Assembly: GCA_010093515.1 (NCBI GenBank)
Contig: MU001672.1
Coordinates: 398,087-462,086, forward strand
Reading direction: 5' to 3'
Origin: Lineolata rhizophorae
Taxonomy: Eukaryota > Ascomycota > Dothideomycetes > Lineolatales > Lineolataceae
Length of the DNA: 64,000 nucleotides
Below are positions 23,938-35,418 of this stretch, one piece after another. Both the position numbers and the translations under genes were made by a program. Below the pieces are notes generated by a model. That model made no database searches, was not told the origin of the DNA, and saw only the letters and a list, made by a program, of their open reading frames with translations. Every line of letters begins with the position of its first letter. Positions within the stretch are counted from its first letter, which is position 1.

Positions 23938-25486
23938 GGAAATTTGGATGGACTTTTTATGGGGTGCTGAGTCCATTTTCATGGATGGCAGGGCAGGTAG
24001 TATGGACGTATAGTGTTCCAGTAGGTGATTTTGGATTGCTTGAAACTGTATAGTGAATCTCGTGGCTTTCCACTTGATCTCGTGGATTTGCAGAATTGCA
24101 CTGCCTGTTGCTTGTTTGACTAGCTTGATGTGGTACATTGAATTATCTATTGTTTTTGGACGCGCTTTCAAGACCTTCCAGGAACGGGGCTCACAAGTTC
24201 ACTCCAGTCGCTTCGTAGCTAGCAAAAACCCATGGTACACAGCATTTCGCTTACTCCAAATTCCCACATTTTCTTTCTTTCGCACCGACACTCTTTCAGA
24301 CAAGTACAAATATCACCCGCCCTCTAGGCACGATTCAAGGGCCTAGCGATATGTTTCTACGTCCCGCGAACATCAGCGCCATGCCAGCGGCAATGTAAGC
24401 CTACCCGAGTATTGCCCTATCGATTAGGTAAACTACTAACATCAACCCTAGGGCCGTGCATTCGACGGCTCCTAAGGTCAAAGTCGACCGCGTCGACCTT
24501 TGCTTGCCAACGGATATGTCCCGCCGTGCATTCGTTGCCGACTGTTAACGCGCCGGGGGAGCTCGTTTCTAGGCACAGAGGACACCGCCGGGCAGGCGTC
24601 TTGAATGGGAGACGTGAGAGCGGACATTCTCTCGGTGGATCGATTTGGATGAAACTATCGAATCTAGGCCAGTCCGGGCCTTTAGATCATGTAGCTCCCT
24701 CGCAAATGGCCCGCTCGCCCACGGCGCAGAAAGCTACCGTCGGTGGCTTTCGGAAGCAACAAGTCGACATCAAATCGACAAAAAAAACTTCCCCTGCTTC
24801 CTCTACTTCCCTTTGGAGGGCCCGTAAGTCGCGGCATCCGGACACTGGCGTCATCATGGGTCTTCGCCCCAGGAGATTATAAGATTCGCGGCAGCTGAGA
24901 CCACAATCCGGGGCGGCTAGCCGAAAAACCACCACCAATAATGCCAAAAATACCGGCGGTGCTGTACTATGTAAGGGAACACCAAGACCAGTTACCATCT
25001 GGCCAATGTACTTACACGCGCGGGATTTCGAAAATGCCGAAAAGGTGCCCGAGACATTTGCAATCGCCGGTTTTGTTTCTGTGTGTTGCTTGATTGACAA
25101 TGGGAGAAAAGACTCTATCAAAGAGTGTATAAAATAGCTACACCCTAGGTAATTTCTTTCACCTCACTTCAGTCTAAACCTACATTTCCAAAGCGCTACT
25201 CTGTCTCCCTCTCAGTCACCTGAAATACAACATACTTTGTACACTGGATACTTTCATGCGACTTCTTCGAAATATCATGGTCTTTCACATCAAATCTCGT
25301 GTGGTGAGTGAAGCATATCCTGGCAATACATCGAAGCCTCTAGCTCATCATCAAGTAGCTCTAGTATAAACGACATAGGCCGCTCCCTGCGGACAACAAA
25401 TATTAACATTGGGAAATGTGGGTTTTTGCTACGGTTCCAAAAGATGTTCCTAAAAATGATAGCCCCCTCCCCTACGTCTTTCATCA
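23938..25486. other. Convergent spacer, patatin-like gene / MFS transporter
   Basis: About 1.5 kb without a supported gene. It probably includes both 3' UTRs. A 156-codon open frame at 24412-24882 lacks any recognisable domain and sits over an opposing open frame. Confidence 0.45.
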
Positions 25487-27342
25487 CTATACGTTTTCCA
25501 CATGCGATTTAGGTGCCTTATCTTCCCTGGACGACTTTTCTGGTGTTCCAGCGGCTTTATGGTCGCCAACTACTTTCTCAAATGTCTCTCTAGTCTTCTC
25601 TTCAATCTTCGTGACTTCTGCGTCGCGTTCTCCAGCTTCGACGGCGTCGACCTCGCCAAAGAGCTTGTCCATGCGCTCTAGAGTGATGCCTTTCGTCTCG
25701 GGTAGGATGAGAATAACAGAAATCTAGACTATCATTAGTTCGTCTTCTTATTAAGGCCAATAACCTCCAACCAAGCAGCTTATTGTGTTGTATTGCTGTA
25801 TTTTAGCTCACCATAGCAGCGACGTTCAGACTGAACAACAGCCAGTAGCTCTTAGGTCCAACCTCCTCGTTGAACCGTGGCCAAGGCTGCGTCAGAGCCA
25901 GTAAGCAAGCCGTCTGCCCCAACAGCGAAAGCGAGAACGCTTTGTCGCGAACATGCTGAGGAAAGATCTCGGACGCAACCGCAGGGGCAATGGGCCCATT
26001 AGACCAACAATACGTGAGGCCGACGATGAACAGCATAGCAACCTCGACAACAGCAGCGGGCTTATTGCCGTTATTCGGGAATGACGTGGTGAGCGACGAG
26101 AGAATGAGCAGAGCGAGCGACTGAATGGCGAACCCCGCGATAAGTAGCGCGCGGCGCCCGAAGCGGTCGACGGTGAAGGTGTTGACGAAGACGATGAAGA
26201 GCTGCAATACGGCCTGTATGCCGTTGATGGCGAGCGCCTGATTGCCGTCGTTCCAGCCCAGCGACTCGTAGATGAGCGCCGCGTACATTGTCACTGCTGC
26301 AATACCGCCAACTTGCTGGAGGCCTGTGGCATAGAGGCCGTAGCAGAGACGCTTGCGCAGCGCGGGGTTCTTGATTAGGCCCATGTACCCTGGATCGAAG
26401 CGCCGGCGGTACTCGTAGGAAGCGACGATCTCGTGGAACTCAGCTTGGACCTGTGAGATTTGGGAGGTTAGTATCTTTACGACTTAAGGGATCGGAGAAG
26501 ACTCACATGCTCAGATGTCGGTGTCCCAGATCGGATCTTGGCAAGATTGTTTAGGCACCGATTAGGCTGGTCTGGGTACTTCTCGAACAAGTATCGAGGA
26601 GATTCCGGATACCAGAATGAGAGGACCATGAAGAAGAGACCGATCGGGATTTGAATGATGTTTGAAACTCGCCAAGCAATGTTGTAAGGCTCCGTATGAA
26701 ACGACATACCGTAGCCAGCCCAGAACGCAATTAGAGTGCCTAATTGATAGCCTGCCTGGCTTACAGTGCCGACGAAGCTGCCTCGAAGCTTGGTTGGGGA
26801 GCACTCTGCGACATAGAGATTCGTTGCTATGTAGACGCAACCAAATCCGAGACCCGTGACAAGTCTCCCAAAAAGCAGGACACCGTAGGTGTTAGGAACA
26901 ACTTGGATGACGCTTTAGGCGGCAGTTAGAATGGCGGAAGCTGACGAATATGGGCACCAGAACACATACACTCCAATGCACATGACGAAAATGGAGATTC
27001 GAAGCGCCCACAGTCGGCCAACTAGGTTAGCCAATGTTCCACCGACACAGAGCTGAGCAAGACCTGAGTTGCACTATATCAGCTATTGAAAACCCGAGAC
27101 CTCCATGCGGCCTGTGTGTTAATTCCGGTGCCAGACGTACCAGTTGTTGCCCAAGGGATTGTCGCGATCACTCCTCTTCGGTCGCTATCCACATGGTAAT
27201 ACTCGTTAAACTGGTCGTCCGCCAGAATGACAGTCATAATGCCGGCATCGTATCCATTGAAACAGGTCGCAAATGTCATGCCATATAGCATGAGCGCCGC
27301 GAACCTGTCTTCGGGAGGGAGAAATTTGTGCAATATGCCCAT
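25487..27342 (-). CDS. MFS sugar transporter (sugar porter family)
   Basis: Plasma-membrane sugar/H+ symporter of the major facilitator superfamily. Exons (minus) 27342-27141, 27063-26970, 26912-26507, 26450-25812 and 25723-25487 give 525 aa with about 12 membrane spans. Sugar-porter signatures are visible: GYDAGIMTVIL in span 1, LANLVGRLWALR in the first loop, FGRLVTGLGFGCVYIATNLY in spans 4-5, YPESPRYLFEKYP before the central loop, QQVGGIAAVTMY in span 7, VDRFGRRALLIAG between spans 8 and 9, and LPETKGITLERMD after span 12. The C-terminal tail is long, charged and cytosolic. Substrate cannot be read from sequence. It is divergent from the GH127 enzyme gene, with a shared promoter carrying repeated CTCCGG[TC]GGG sites, so an arabinose-containing oligosaccharide or L-arabinose is a reasonable inference. 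The start lies in a frame that stays open upstream, but MGILHKFLPPEDR fits the family. Confidence 0.9.
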
Positions 27343-27521
27343 TTTGGCCCACAGGAAGACAGAAAGATTCCGGGAAAGAGGCAGACTTCCTGAGAGAACC
27401 AACTGAGTTTGATTCAGGATAGAATATCTATCCTGTTGAAGTATCACTCGTTGAATGCATGTCAGTGCGTATTTAAACTGGTAGCCATCTGCCACCGCCC
27501 ACAAAAGCCTCCGGTGTGAGG

Positions 27522-27531
27522 CTCCGGCGGG
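27522..27531 (+). promoter_or_regulatory. Candidate regulator site CTCCGGCGGG
   Basis: One-base variant of the 10-mer repeated in this cluster, 180 bp upstream of the transporter start. The longer match GCTCCGG[CT]GGGTTAG is shared with the site at 31267 except for one base. A weaker CTCCGGTGTG lies 13 bp to the left. Confidence 0.45.
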
Positions 27532-27586
27532 TTAGTCTGGGGTTGCGGCGCCAGACGATCCGGAGAACCACCCCTAGAAAAGCTCA

Positions 27587-27596
27587 CTCCGGTGGG
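27587..27596 (+). promoter_or_regulatory. Candidate regulator site CTCCGGTGGG
   Basis: Exact copy of the cluster 10-mer, 245 bp upstream of the transporter start codon. It contains the CGG triplet expected for a Zn2Cys6 protein. Function is inferred. Confidence 0.45.
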
Positions 27597-28085
27597 CGGC
27601 GTCGTCTACGAATCAAAGCACTTAGTTTCGTGTGAGCTCCCGAAACGATCGGATGCTCTGACTCGTGACTCTTGGGGATAAATTTGTGAAGAATTTAAGC
27701 TTCGCGCAACTACCGATTGAATTGTTGCATTATTTGCTGTCCAACCACCAGTACCATCTGTAGATATGGCGGGAAGCGATGATCACGCGAGACGTTCGAA
27801 TGCAGAAACTTCGTGGGTGATAATGAGCGGCAAGAAGGAAAGGTTGAGACCTCGGCAAATGAAGTGGGAGGGACCGTGCCCGGCCATACCACTCCGATAG
27901 CAAACTCTATCATCCAAGGATTCTAGCACAGCCTTTCCAACATCAAATATCCCTGTCACCAAGAGGCAGAGTCTTGAACGGACTACTCGATCGGGCCGCC
28001 GCAGGGACGTGTACTACCGATATGTTTCTCGTGCCCAGGCAAGAAATCCGTAGCCTGCCTCCCTGTCCACACGTCCCGGACTAGG

Positions 28086-28095
28086 CTCCGGTGGG
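28086..28095 (+). promoter_or_regulatory. Candidate regulator site CTCCGGTGGG
   Basis: Exact copy of the cluster 10-mer, about 175 bp upstream of the GH127 start codon and in the same orientation as the copy at 27587. Function is inferred. Confidence 0.45.
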
Positions 28096-28267
28096 CGCGA
28101 GAAGATGACCGTAAAGCTATTGGGACCCTCGTCGAAACTTCCAAAAAGAAGCCGCCTCGTCCGTACCTGCGTCTTTCTGGATTGAAAGCTTCAACCTATT
28201 GCCTCTCAAACAGGCTTAACTTTCACCCTTCAGCTTCCTAGCGCAGTCTCTTCCGCAGAAACTCGCT

Positions 28268-30771
28268 ATGTCAAACCCACAAAATTCTTTCGGGAACACT
28301 ACGTTCTTGCCTGGCTCTTTTTGCGCCCGGAAAAGGGATGTTGTGTGGGCCAACACGTTATTGTACCAATTGGAAGTCTTGAAAAGGACTGGAAGATACG
28401 ATGCATTCAAATTGAAATGGCATCCTTCTTATGACGACCCTCCTGATCACTGGGTATGCATAGTGACAATGGAGTATGTATTATATTTATATACATTATG
28501 CTAACGTGTTCTTCAGCCAGTTCCGAACCACCTGTTCTGGGACTCTGATGTTGCGAAGTGGATAGAAGGTGCTTGTTACTTTCTCACTGAACGGGACAAT
28601 GCCGACGTGCACGCGGCAATTGAAGAACTTGTCGACATGATTCGCTCTGCGCAGGTACGCAACTCGCCTAAAAGCTCACTGATGACTTCAACTGAAAACT
28701 TTCGCCTTAAAGCAACCTGACGGATATCTCAACATCCACTTCACTGTCGTTGAACCAGGAAAACGGTTCACAAACCTGCGGGACCTTCATGAATTGTGAG
28801 AAGCCTCGACAATGATTTGACTTAGCTTGATTAACCAGAATTACAGATACAATGCTGGGCACTTGATAGAGGCCGCGCTCGCACACCAGAATTTGTACAA
28901 AAATGGTCGCTTACTAGAACCCATATTAAAATACGTGGATCTGTTGGCACAGACTTTTGGACCAGGAGAAAATCAGAAGCACGGCTATCCTGGTCATGAA
29001 GAGATTGAACTGGCTTTGTTGCGCTTGCATCAGCACACCGAGAATCCGAAACACCTCGGACTTGCCCGATATTTTTTAAATGAAAGGGGAAACCCGAAAG
29101 GCGTGGACGGCCGCCACTACTATGAAGTCGAGGCAGAGGCCAGGGGTGAACGTGAAAATGAAATGCCAAAATACTACCCTCAAAGGAAGAGCTACTGGTA
29201 TGTTTATAAATTTCCCCTAAAGACCACAGGAGCATGAATTTCCAGAGAGGACCAATGGACTCGGTTGTCTGATTTCTCTTTAAGGTACCAGCAGGCCCAC
29301 ATACCGATAAAAGATCAGCCATCCATTGAGGGGCATAGCGTTCGTGCGACATACATGCTTACCGCCGTTGCGGACCTTGTTCGTTTGGATAAAGAGTGCG
29401 GAACAAAAGAGTACCAAACTGCCCTAGAGCGCTTGTGGCGGAGCATGGTAAGCAAGAAGATGTATTTGACGGGAGGAATGTACGTATATCTCTCTTGTAA
29501 CACTGTTTTTATTGGGATACGACATTGCTGACGGTCTCAGTGGCGCGATCAAACAATGGGAGGGGTTTGGAATTGACTATTTCCTCCCACAAGGTACAGA
29601 TGAGGGTGGCTGCTATTCCGAAACTTGCGCAGCAATTGGTGTTATGATGGTGGCTGAGAGACTTCTTCAGGCGAGTCAAGCCCTGCCAAAGTTGTGCTGG
29701 TTTAGATGTTGACCATCTCTTAGCTGAATCTCAATTCCGAGTATGCGGACGTGATGGAACTGTGTTTCTACAATGCTGTCCTCACCGGAATGTCGTGTGA
29801 TGGGAAGCAGTTTACTTACGTTAACCAGCTTGCTTCTACGGATTCCGATCCCTCGATGCGCCAGAAATGGTTCACTTGTGCCTGCTGCCCTCCGAACGTG
29901 TCGCGGTTGCTCGGGTATCTTGGAGGTTATTTCTGGACCTCGAATTCGGATTCCAACTCGACAAACGTCAATGTCCATATGTACGGATCTGCGACCATAA
30001 GGCTTAAGAACGAGGGCCATGACGTCATGATCTCTCAAACGTCAGATTGGCCGTGGAAGGGGAGGGTTCGATTCGCTGTGAAAGCGCCTCAGAGCAGCGT
30101 TGTCACTCTACGCTTGAGAATTCCAGGGTGGGCGTCCGAATGGAAGGTAGGCAGCCTTACCTACTATAGAATTTTAGATGCTGACTTGGAATAGATCACG
30201 CCCGAGCCCGACGATCTTGTTATGGAAAATGGTTACGCCATTCTTCCAGCCAATTGGGTTGCGAATCACGGCGATTTCACACTTGACATGCCCTTTAAAA
30301 CTCGTGTAATTTCGCCGCATCCGTTTTCGAACCAGAATGTGGTAGCACTTGCACGAGGACCGCTCGTGTACTGCGTGGAAGATTCCGACAACCCATGGGT
30401 TGCGGATCACTTCAAGGTTTGCAAGTCCTGACGCATTGTACACTGCCCGTAACCTAATTATACTATTGCAGTCCCTTCTTTTCGATCCATCCAGTACGAT
30501 CTCAGAAAAGGCAGTGAAAGACGAAACTACCGGCGAGACTATAATTGCCTTGACAGCACATGGGCCTCTCTCATTTCTTCAAGTCAATGGCGTAGCAACA
30601 CCATCGCTCCCTGCGCGCGCAGTTTCCTCCGACACAGACAGCCGTTCCCATCTCCACTTTGTTCCATACTACTTCCGTGCAAACCGTGGGGGTCGTGGCC
30701 AGATGCGGGTCGGCCTGCGTGTCAAGCAAGCCATCACTCAACCAAATGCTCGACAATGTCAGTTGATGTGA
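28268..30771 (+). CDS. GH127 beta-L-arabinofuranosidase (DUF1680 family)
   Basis: Retaining glycosidase that releases beta-linked L-arabinofuranose. Nine exons (28268-28453, 28517-28654, 28713-28795, 28847-29197, 29285-29479, 29541-29670, 29724-30146, 30195-30416, 30472-30771) give 675 aa. By comparison with the bifidobacterial enzyme HypBA1, the zinc-bound cysteine nucleophile site is CACCPPN (Cys415, Cys416). The other zinc ligands are Glu345 and Cys347 in YSETCAA, and Glu325 in QWEGFGIDY fits the acid/base. All are intact. QPDGYLNIHF and HELYNAGHLIEAA mark the (alpha/alpha)6 barrel. There is no signal peptide, so the enzyme is probably cytosolic and acts on imported substrate, in line with the divergent sugar transporter. 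The intron at 29671-29723 appears to be GC-AG (CAG|GCGAGT); the nearest GT donor would break the frame. Confidence 0.92.
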
Positions 30772-31266
30772 ACGCTCTTTACCTGGTTCCTTCGTAATAG
30801 GTTTCATGCTCTTGGAAGATATAATGAACCAGATATAGATTTTCAACATTATGGATAGGTCTATAGATAGGGTTAGAAATACTTCCACCCACACGCATTT
30901 TTTCTCATACGCATAAGCTAGTTTGCTAGGATTTCAGTTAATCAGACTAACAAAACCAAATTCGCAATATCTTATGGAAAGCCACGAGCCATCGCAAACC
31001 TGCCAGATCAGCAACCTCGACGGCTCACTACGAAAGTTAGCACTGCTAGCGTAATCCATTGCGCGTTACTGATTTTAGTTTATGGACTTTCATCATGGGA
31101 AGGTGCCGCAACTTTTAGCCATCATTCGATGATCAGTGTGATCCGGTGGACTAGGAGGCTAGAGAGCTTCTCGGTCGCTAAAACATGGGGATGTCCGCCG
31201 AGCGAATGAAGTAACGAGGCCAAGCGGGGCTCCGCAAATTGTTCTCCGCTTCCCCGCGCCAACGTG

Positions 31267-31276
31267 CTCCGGTGGG
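31267..31276 (+). promoter_or_regulatory. Candidate autoregulatory site CTCCGGTGGG
   Basis: Exact copy of the cluster 10-mer, 709 bp upstream of the regulator's start codon. It extends to GCTCCGGTGGGTTAG, which matches 27521-27535 at 14 of 15 bases. Its presence here suggests the regulator controls its own gene. Confidence 0.45.
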
Positions 31277-31282
31277 TTAGCG

Positions 31283-31296
31283 ACCTTCTAGAAGGT
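31283..31296. promoter_or_regulatory. Perfect 14-bp palindrome with heat-shock-element core
   Basis: ACCTTCTAGAAGGT reads the same on both strands and contains TTCTAGAA, the two-unit core (nTTCnnGAAn) of a heat-shock element. It sits seven bases after the 31267 site. It could equally be a dimer site for another factor. Confidence 0.4.
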
Positions 31297-31975
31297 GTCA
31301 CCGGCACGGTAAGTGCCAGTGGCCAAACTGTCCGCTTTACGTATGCCCCCGGCAATCTAGTACTACAGCGCTACATGATCGTCATATTTTCTGCGTTTAA
31401 TGAATAATTATTTTAGCTCATTGGGCGTAGTGATTGAAGATTTGGATCCCCCTACTTTCCCAATAGCACTTAGATTATTCAGCCAAGACATTCCCGAGGT
31501 AGAAATGCGTAATTATGCCTAGGTTACGAATTCGTAATTCAAGAAATCTAAGAATGCTAACCCAATCAAAATGCTCGGAAATTTTGGAATTGCTGCAAGC
31601 AAGTCATGCGCTAATCTCTGTGTATATGCCAACTACTAAATGGACGGAACATGCCCTCTTTGAATTACGAAAGTATCTAAAAGTGTAGTTACACATGAAA
31701 AGACAGCATACTTTGACTGAATTATGGGCAGAGGACCACATCACGTGAATGTGGGGGTAAAGGCCGAGGTTGTATTAGCGTACCTTCTAATCCCTAGCCG
31801 CTCGCCTGCATGCGAACATCACGACGTCGGAATACCTCCACTCAACCGCAAGCCTATTCTCAAATCTACATTCCATGTACACGCCCTTGCATGATCGCCG
31901 CGTATCATTCGATGCCCTATTCATTATGTAGCTCCCAATCACAGATGAAGGACTCGGTCTTCAAACTCATTAGAC

Positions 31976-34900
31976 ATGACGGACCGAACCCGTCTTTCCT
32001 GTCCAGAGTGTTCAAGATCTTTTGGCAGAATCGAACACCTTCGGCGACATGTCCGGTCCCACGGCTCTGATCGCCCATTGAAATGTTCGCGATGCCAAAA
32101 AGGATTTTACAGGATGTACGTCCCAGAAATTGTTACCTAGATTTCATTGCGAGGGTTAGCCCACAACGCAACTTGGCCTGTTAGCGTTTCTGTCCCCAGT
32201 CCTCTTCTTATGCCTATTTTGTTTTGAGGTCTTTAGTGGTTTAGAATACATAACCTGTGATAAATTTTTTGCTCCTGCTATTCCCTTGATGTCTTCGTTT
32301 CTTCCTATTCGTGTGTGCAGTCTCGTCCATGCTAGGAAGCACTCGCATGCCCAATCTTAGTGCTAACCTAATGTCCTATTGTTTTAGCGATGCATTACAC
32401 CGCCACGAACAATCTCATGTCCAAAGCGCGCTTTCAAAAGGAATCAGGGCTTGCCTTCCCTGCGCTGCTGGGAGAGCAAAGTGTTCAGGAACTATCCCCT
32501 GTTCACGATGCCTATCTAGATCGTTAACGTGCCAATACCCGGGACCCAAGCATTCTCCGGCTGAGTCAGTATCTGCTGCCTCCAGCCCCTCCCAAGCGTT
32601 AATGCCAAACCCTACTATGCCAGCGGCAACCGCTGCCCCGGTGAATATGGAAGGTGTCGAGGAGAACATCGCAGGGGAACCAACACTTTCCCATACTCAT
32701 CAATCTTCACTTGCTGTCTCCCCAAGTGTTGCTGCGAACATTGTAATGTCTGCACCAAACCAGGCTCCCAGCCCTAACTACGACCTCGGATTTACCGGAT
32801 CTGCAATAAACTGGGTATCGATGGATTATACCGACGTCTTCAATCCAGTTTCGCAGTCGAACACAGCGAGCTCTGCTAGTGCAGGTGGCCGAGCTACCGA
32901 CCTTCGACTTCCGATTGAGGTTTTAAACAGTCCAAGTGAACAGTCTGGGCTAGCCCGCACCCCTAGCGGCTCAAGAGCTCCAGATTCCACCTGGTCTATG
33001 TCCCCGCCTGGCCAGTTTGGTCAGCGAGCTTCAAGCAGGCTTAATGTCCACCGGCAATCAATCCCGTTGGATTTTGGAAGCGGAAGCCCAACAGCCGCAT
33101 CACAGCGCAGTCATAGCACCGGCCAATACTATCTTGACGGAGACGGTTCTCGACTTCCGAGAGTACGAAAACTCAAAAAATCCAACCAGCAACAAAGAAT
33201 TCAGGACCTTTTGACCCCAGTCTCTCGATTAAGCCGTACCGGCAATCAACCACTCGGATTCCCTATGCTTGGCAGAAATTACGAAGATGAATTGAACATA
33301 CCGAGTCTGATAGATGCTCAGACTTACGCTGTTATATTCGAGCGCTTCCAGCTGACCTGTGGGACGCCAAACGGGATATTTACGCCCTTTCAGTCAACTG
33401 ATTTCGTATCCCATGAAGTACTTGATCATTTTGTACATCTATATTTGGAATTCTTCCAACCAATCCTGCCGTTTCTCCACCTCCCAACTCTCACGTCTTC
33501 GAGGCCACCTTGGTTACTATGTCTTGCCATGGCCGCAATTGGAAGCCACTATGCGGATATTGACTGCGTAGATCGCTGTGCTGTAGCTTTTCATGAGCTG
33601 GTCCGGCGTTGTATGATTGTTACGGTGAGAGATAGAAATTCTTGTATCAAGTCAACGTTCTACTAACGTTTGAAAATACCCAATATATAGGAGGAGTGTC
33701 AACAGGAAAATTTTGACAACATTCTGATTGTGCAAATAAAATTGCTTTCTGCTATTGGAATGCTCTACTGTGGAGATGAAAAATTAGCGAGCATGGCCCC
33801 CAAATATCATCAAGATCTTGTTTCGTTCTGTCGCCGAAGTTGGTTACAGGCCGCGGCACCGTTCGAACAGTTTACTCCATGGGAAACTTGGCAAGCCGTG
33901 GAGACGCGCCGACGCACAGGCTATTGTATCTGGCTTCTAGATTGCATGTTCGATGTACATTTTGGCTTGAAATCCATTCTTGCCCTCGAGGACGCCGTCG
34001 TGCCCCTTCCTTGCCAAGAGCTTTTATGGGAAGCAGATTCATCAAGAGTTTGGGAACAGCTATGGGAATGTGCATCTGAAGTACCCAGTCTACTTACAGC
34101 TTGTCAAAGCCTCTATGTGGAAAAGAGACTGCAGTGGACAATGGGCGAATTCAGCCGCATTCTGCTTATCCATGCACTCTTCCATCGAACTTGGGAAGTG
34201 GAGACGTACGTCAGACAACCACTTTCTAGATGGACACCTACAGCGCAGCCCCACAGTCACGACAGACAACTCATCCAAGGCTCGTCCTGGCTACCATCGA
34301 TCCCTACCTACACCAAATGGCGAAATGCAGCCTGTGACTGTCTTGATATTCTTCATTGGAGCGCCAATAGCTTCATCGGAGCAGCTTCAGGTATTGAGCA
34401 CCCAACGGTTCTGCATCTTCACCTTTCGCGCGTTATACTCCTTACTCCATTTCGCACCATCGTCAACTTGGCCTGCTTCACCGCCGGTGAACCATCCGCT
34501 CTATGCAGTGAGGCTGCCGTTTCGCGCCATCGGCGACAGATCGAACGCTGGGCAACCGAGGACCAGCATAAGGCGCGCCTGGCCATGATTCATGCCGGCG
34601 TGCTCTTCTGGCACGTACGGCGCTATTCAGCGATGGGCTTTTACGAGCCCCCCTCGGTATTTTTGGCGTCCCTCGCACTCTGGGCCTATGGCACATTTGC
34701 TAGCCCCGCCGTCCGCACTGCGTCTGGGTCAGACTCTCCGCCAACTGAGTCAGATCTCTCAGAGCATCCTACCTCCATGTACCTCGATCGGCCCGCCGAC
34801 GATGAGCTGGTACAGCTTTTTGTGCGGCGAGGAAATCACATGCGCGCAAAAATTGCAGGAGTGGGTCACTTGTGCTCAAAGGATGGACCCGCAAGAGTCT

Positions 34901-35034
34901 TGGTTGAAGGCTCCAAGTTGCTGGAGGAGGTGGCATCTTGGGGCTGGGCGAGAGAGGCCTATCGTGTTTTGGTGAAGCTGGCAGAAGTGTGCAGGGCGCA
35001 GCAAGATGGAGGCGATCGCAGTGTGGATATCTGA
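31976..35034 (+). CDS. Transcription factor: two C2H2 fingers + Zn2Cys6 + Fungal_trans
   Basis: Exons 31976-32115, 32388-33624 and 33691-35034 give 906 aa. Two classic C2H2 fingers come first: C9-x2-C12-x12-H25-x3-H29 and C37-x2-C40-x12-H53-x3-H57. The first intron (272 nt) splits finger two, and joining the exons gives CSRCQKGFYRIDALHRHEQ. A zinc binuclear cluster follows at C69-x2-C72-x6-C79-x5-C85-x2-C88-x6-C95. A Ser/Pro-rich linker separates this from a Fungal_trans middle homology region at about residues 330-620 (FVHLYLEFFQPILPFLHLPT; VETRRRTGYCIWLLDCMFDV). The same three-finger order is known from melanin regulators Cmr1 and Pig1, but the neighbours here are a sugar transporter and an arabinosidase, so I infer a pathway-specific sugar regulator. 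The candidate sites CTCCGG[TC]GGG lie in its own and its neighbours' promoters. Confidence 0.88.
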
Positions 35035-35418
35035 ATAGTGTTGTTTCAAGATATCGTACCAATGATATGGCCATTGGTTACAAATGTGATTGATTGTGCG
35101 CGACGTAGTTGTCACGCGCATTTATAGAGCTACCGGATTGCTTCTCCAATGTGCCTTTCGCGAAGAAGCGGAGAGGAACCCTAACGACGTGAATCCTTGG
35201 GCGCGCGGATGTTTCTCATACATTCCCCACATGTACAAAGTCCTAGTGCTGGAGAGCAGCCGGACCTGAACATAATCCTTACCTTTCCAAAAATTTCCCG
35301 CATCTGAATGCCCTCAAAGCCCAATTTCAAGTCGGACTTCCCGTTTCAGCATCCACAATCGGCCTCTCATTGGCACTATTCCACCCCCCTACCAGTTTTC
35401 CCAAAGTAATATCTCACT
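35035..35418. other. Short tandem spacer
   Basis: 384 bp between the regulator's stop and the next start. It includes a 3' UTR and a short promoter. No element was assigned. Confidence 0.45.

Larger units (their letters stand above)
27343..28267. promoter_or_regulatory. Bidirectional promoter, sugar transporter / GH127
   Basis: A 925-bp spacer between divergent start codons. It contains CTCCGGTGTG (27509), CTCCGGCGGG (27522) and CTCCGGTGGG (27587) near the transporter, and CTCCGGTGGG (28086) near the GH127 gene. The CGG triplets are what Zn2Cys6 regulators usually bind. No open frame worth naming lies inside. Confidence 0.6.
30772..31975. promoter_or_regulatory. Upstream region of the cluster regulator
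   Basis: A 1.2-kb AT-rich spacer between GH127 and the regulator gene. It holds the GH127 3' end and the regulator's promoter. It includes CTCCGGTGGGTTAG at 31267, a related TCCGGTGGACTAG at 31142 and a 14-bp palindrome at 31283. Confidence 0.5.

Noticed and set aside
24412-24882. 156-codon open frame in the patatin/MFS spacer
   Set aside because: Low-information composition and an opposing open frame over it. No family match.
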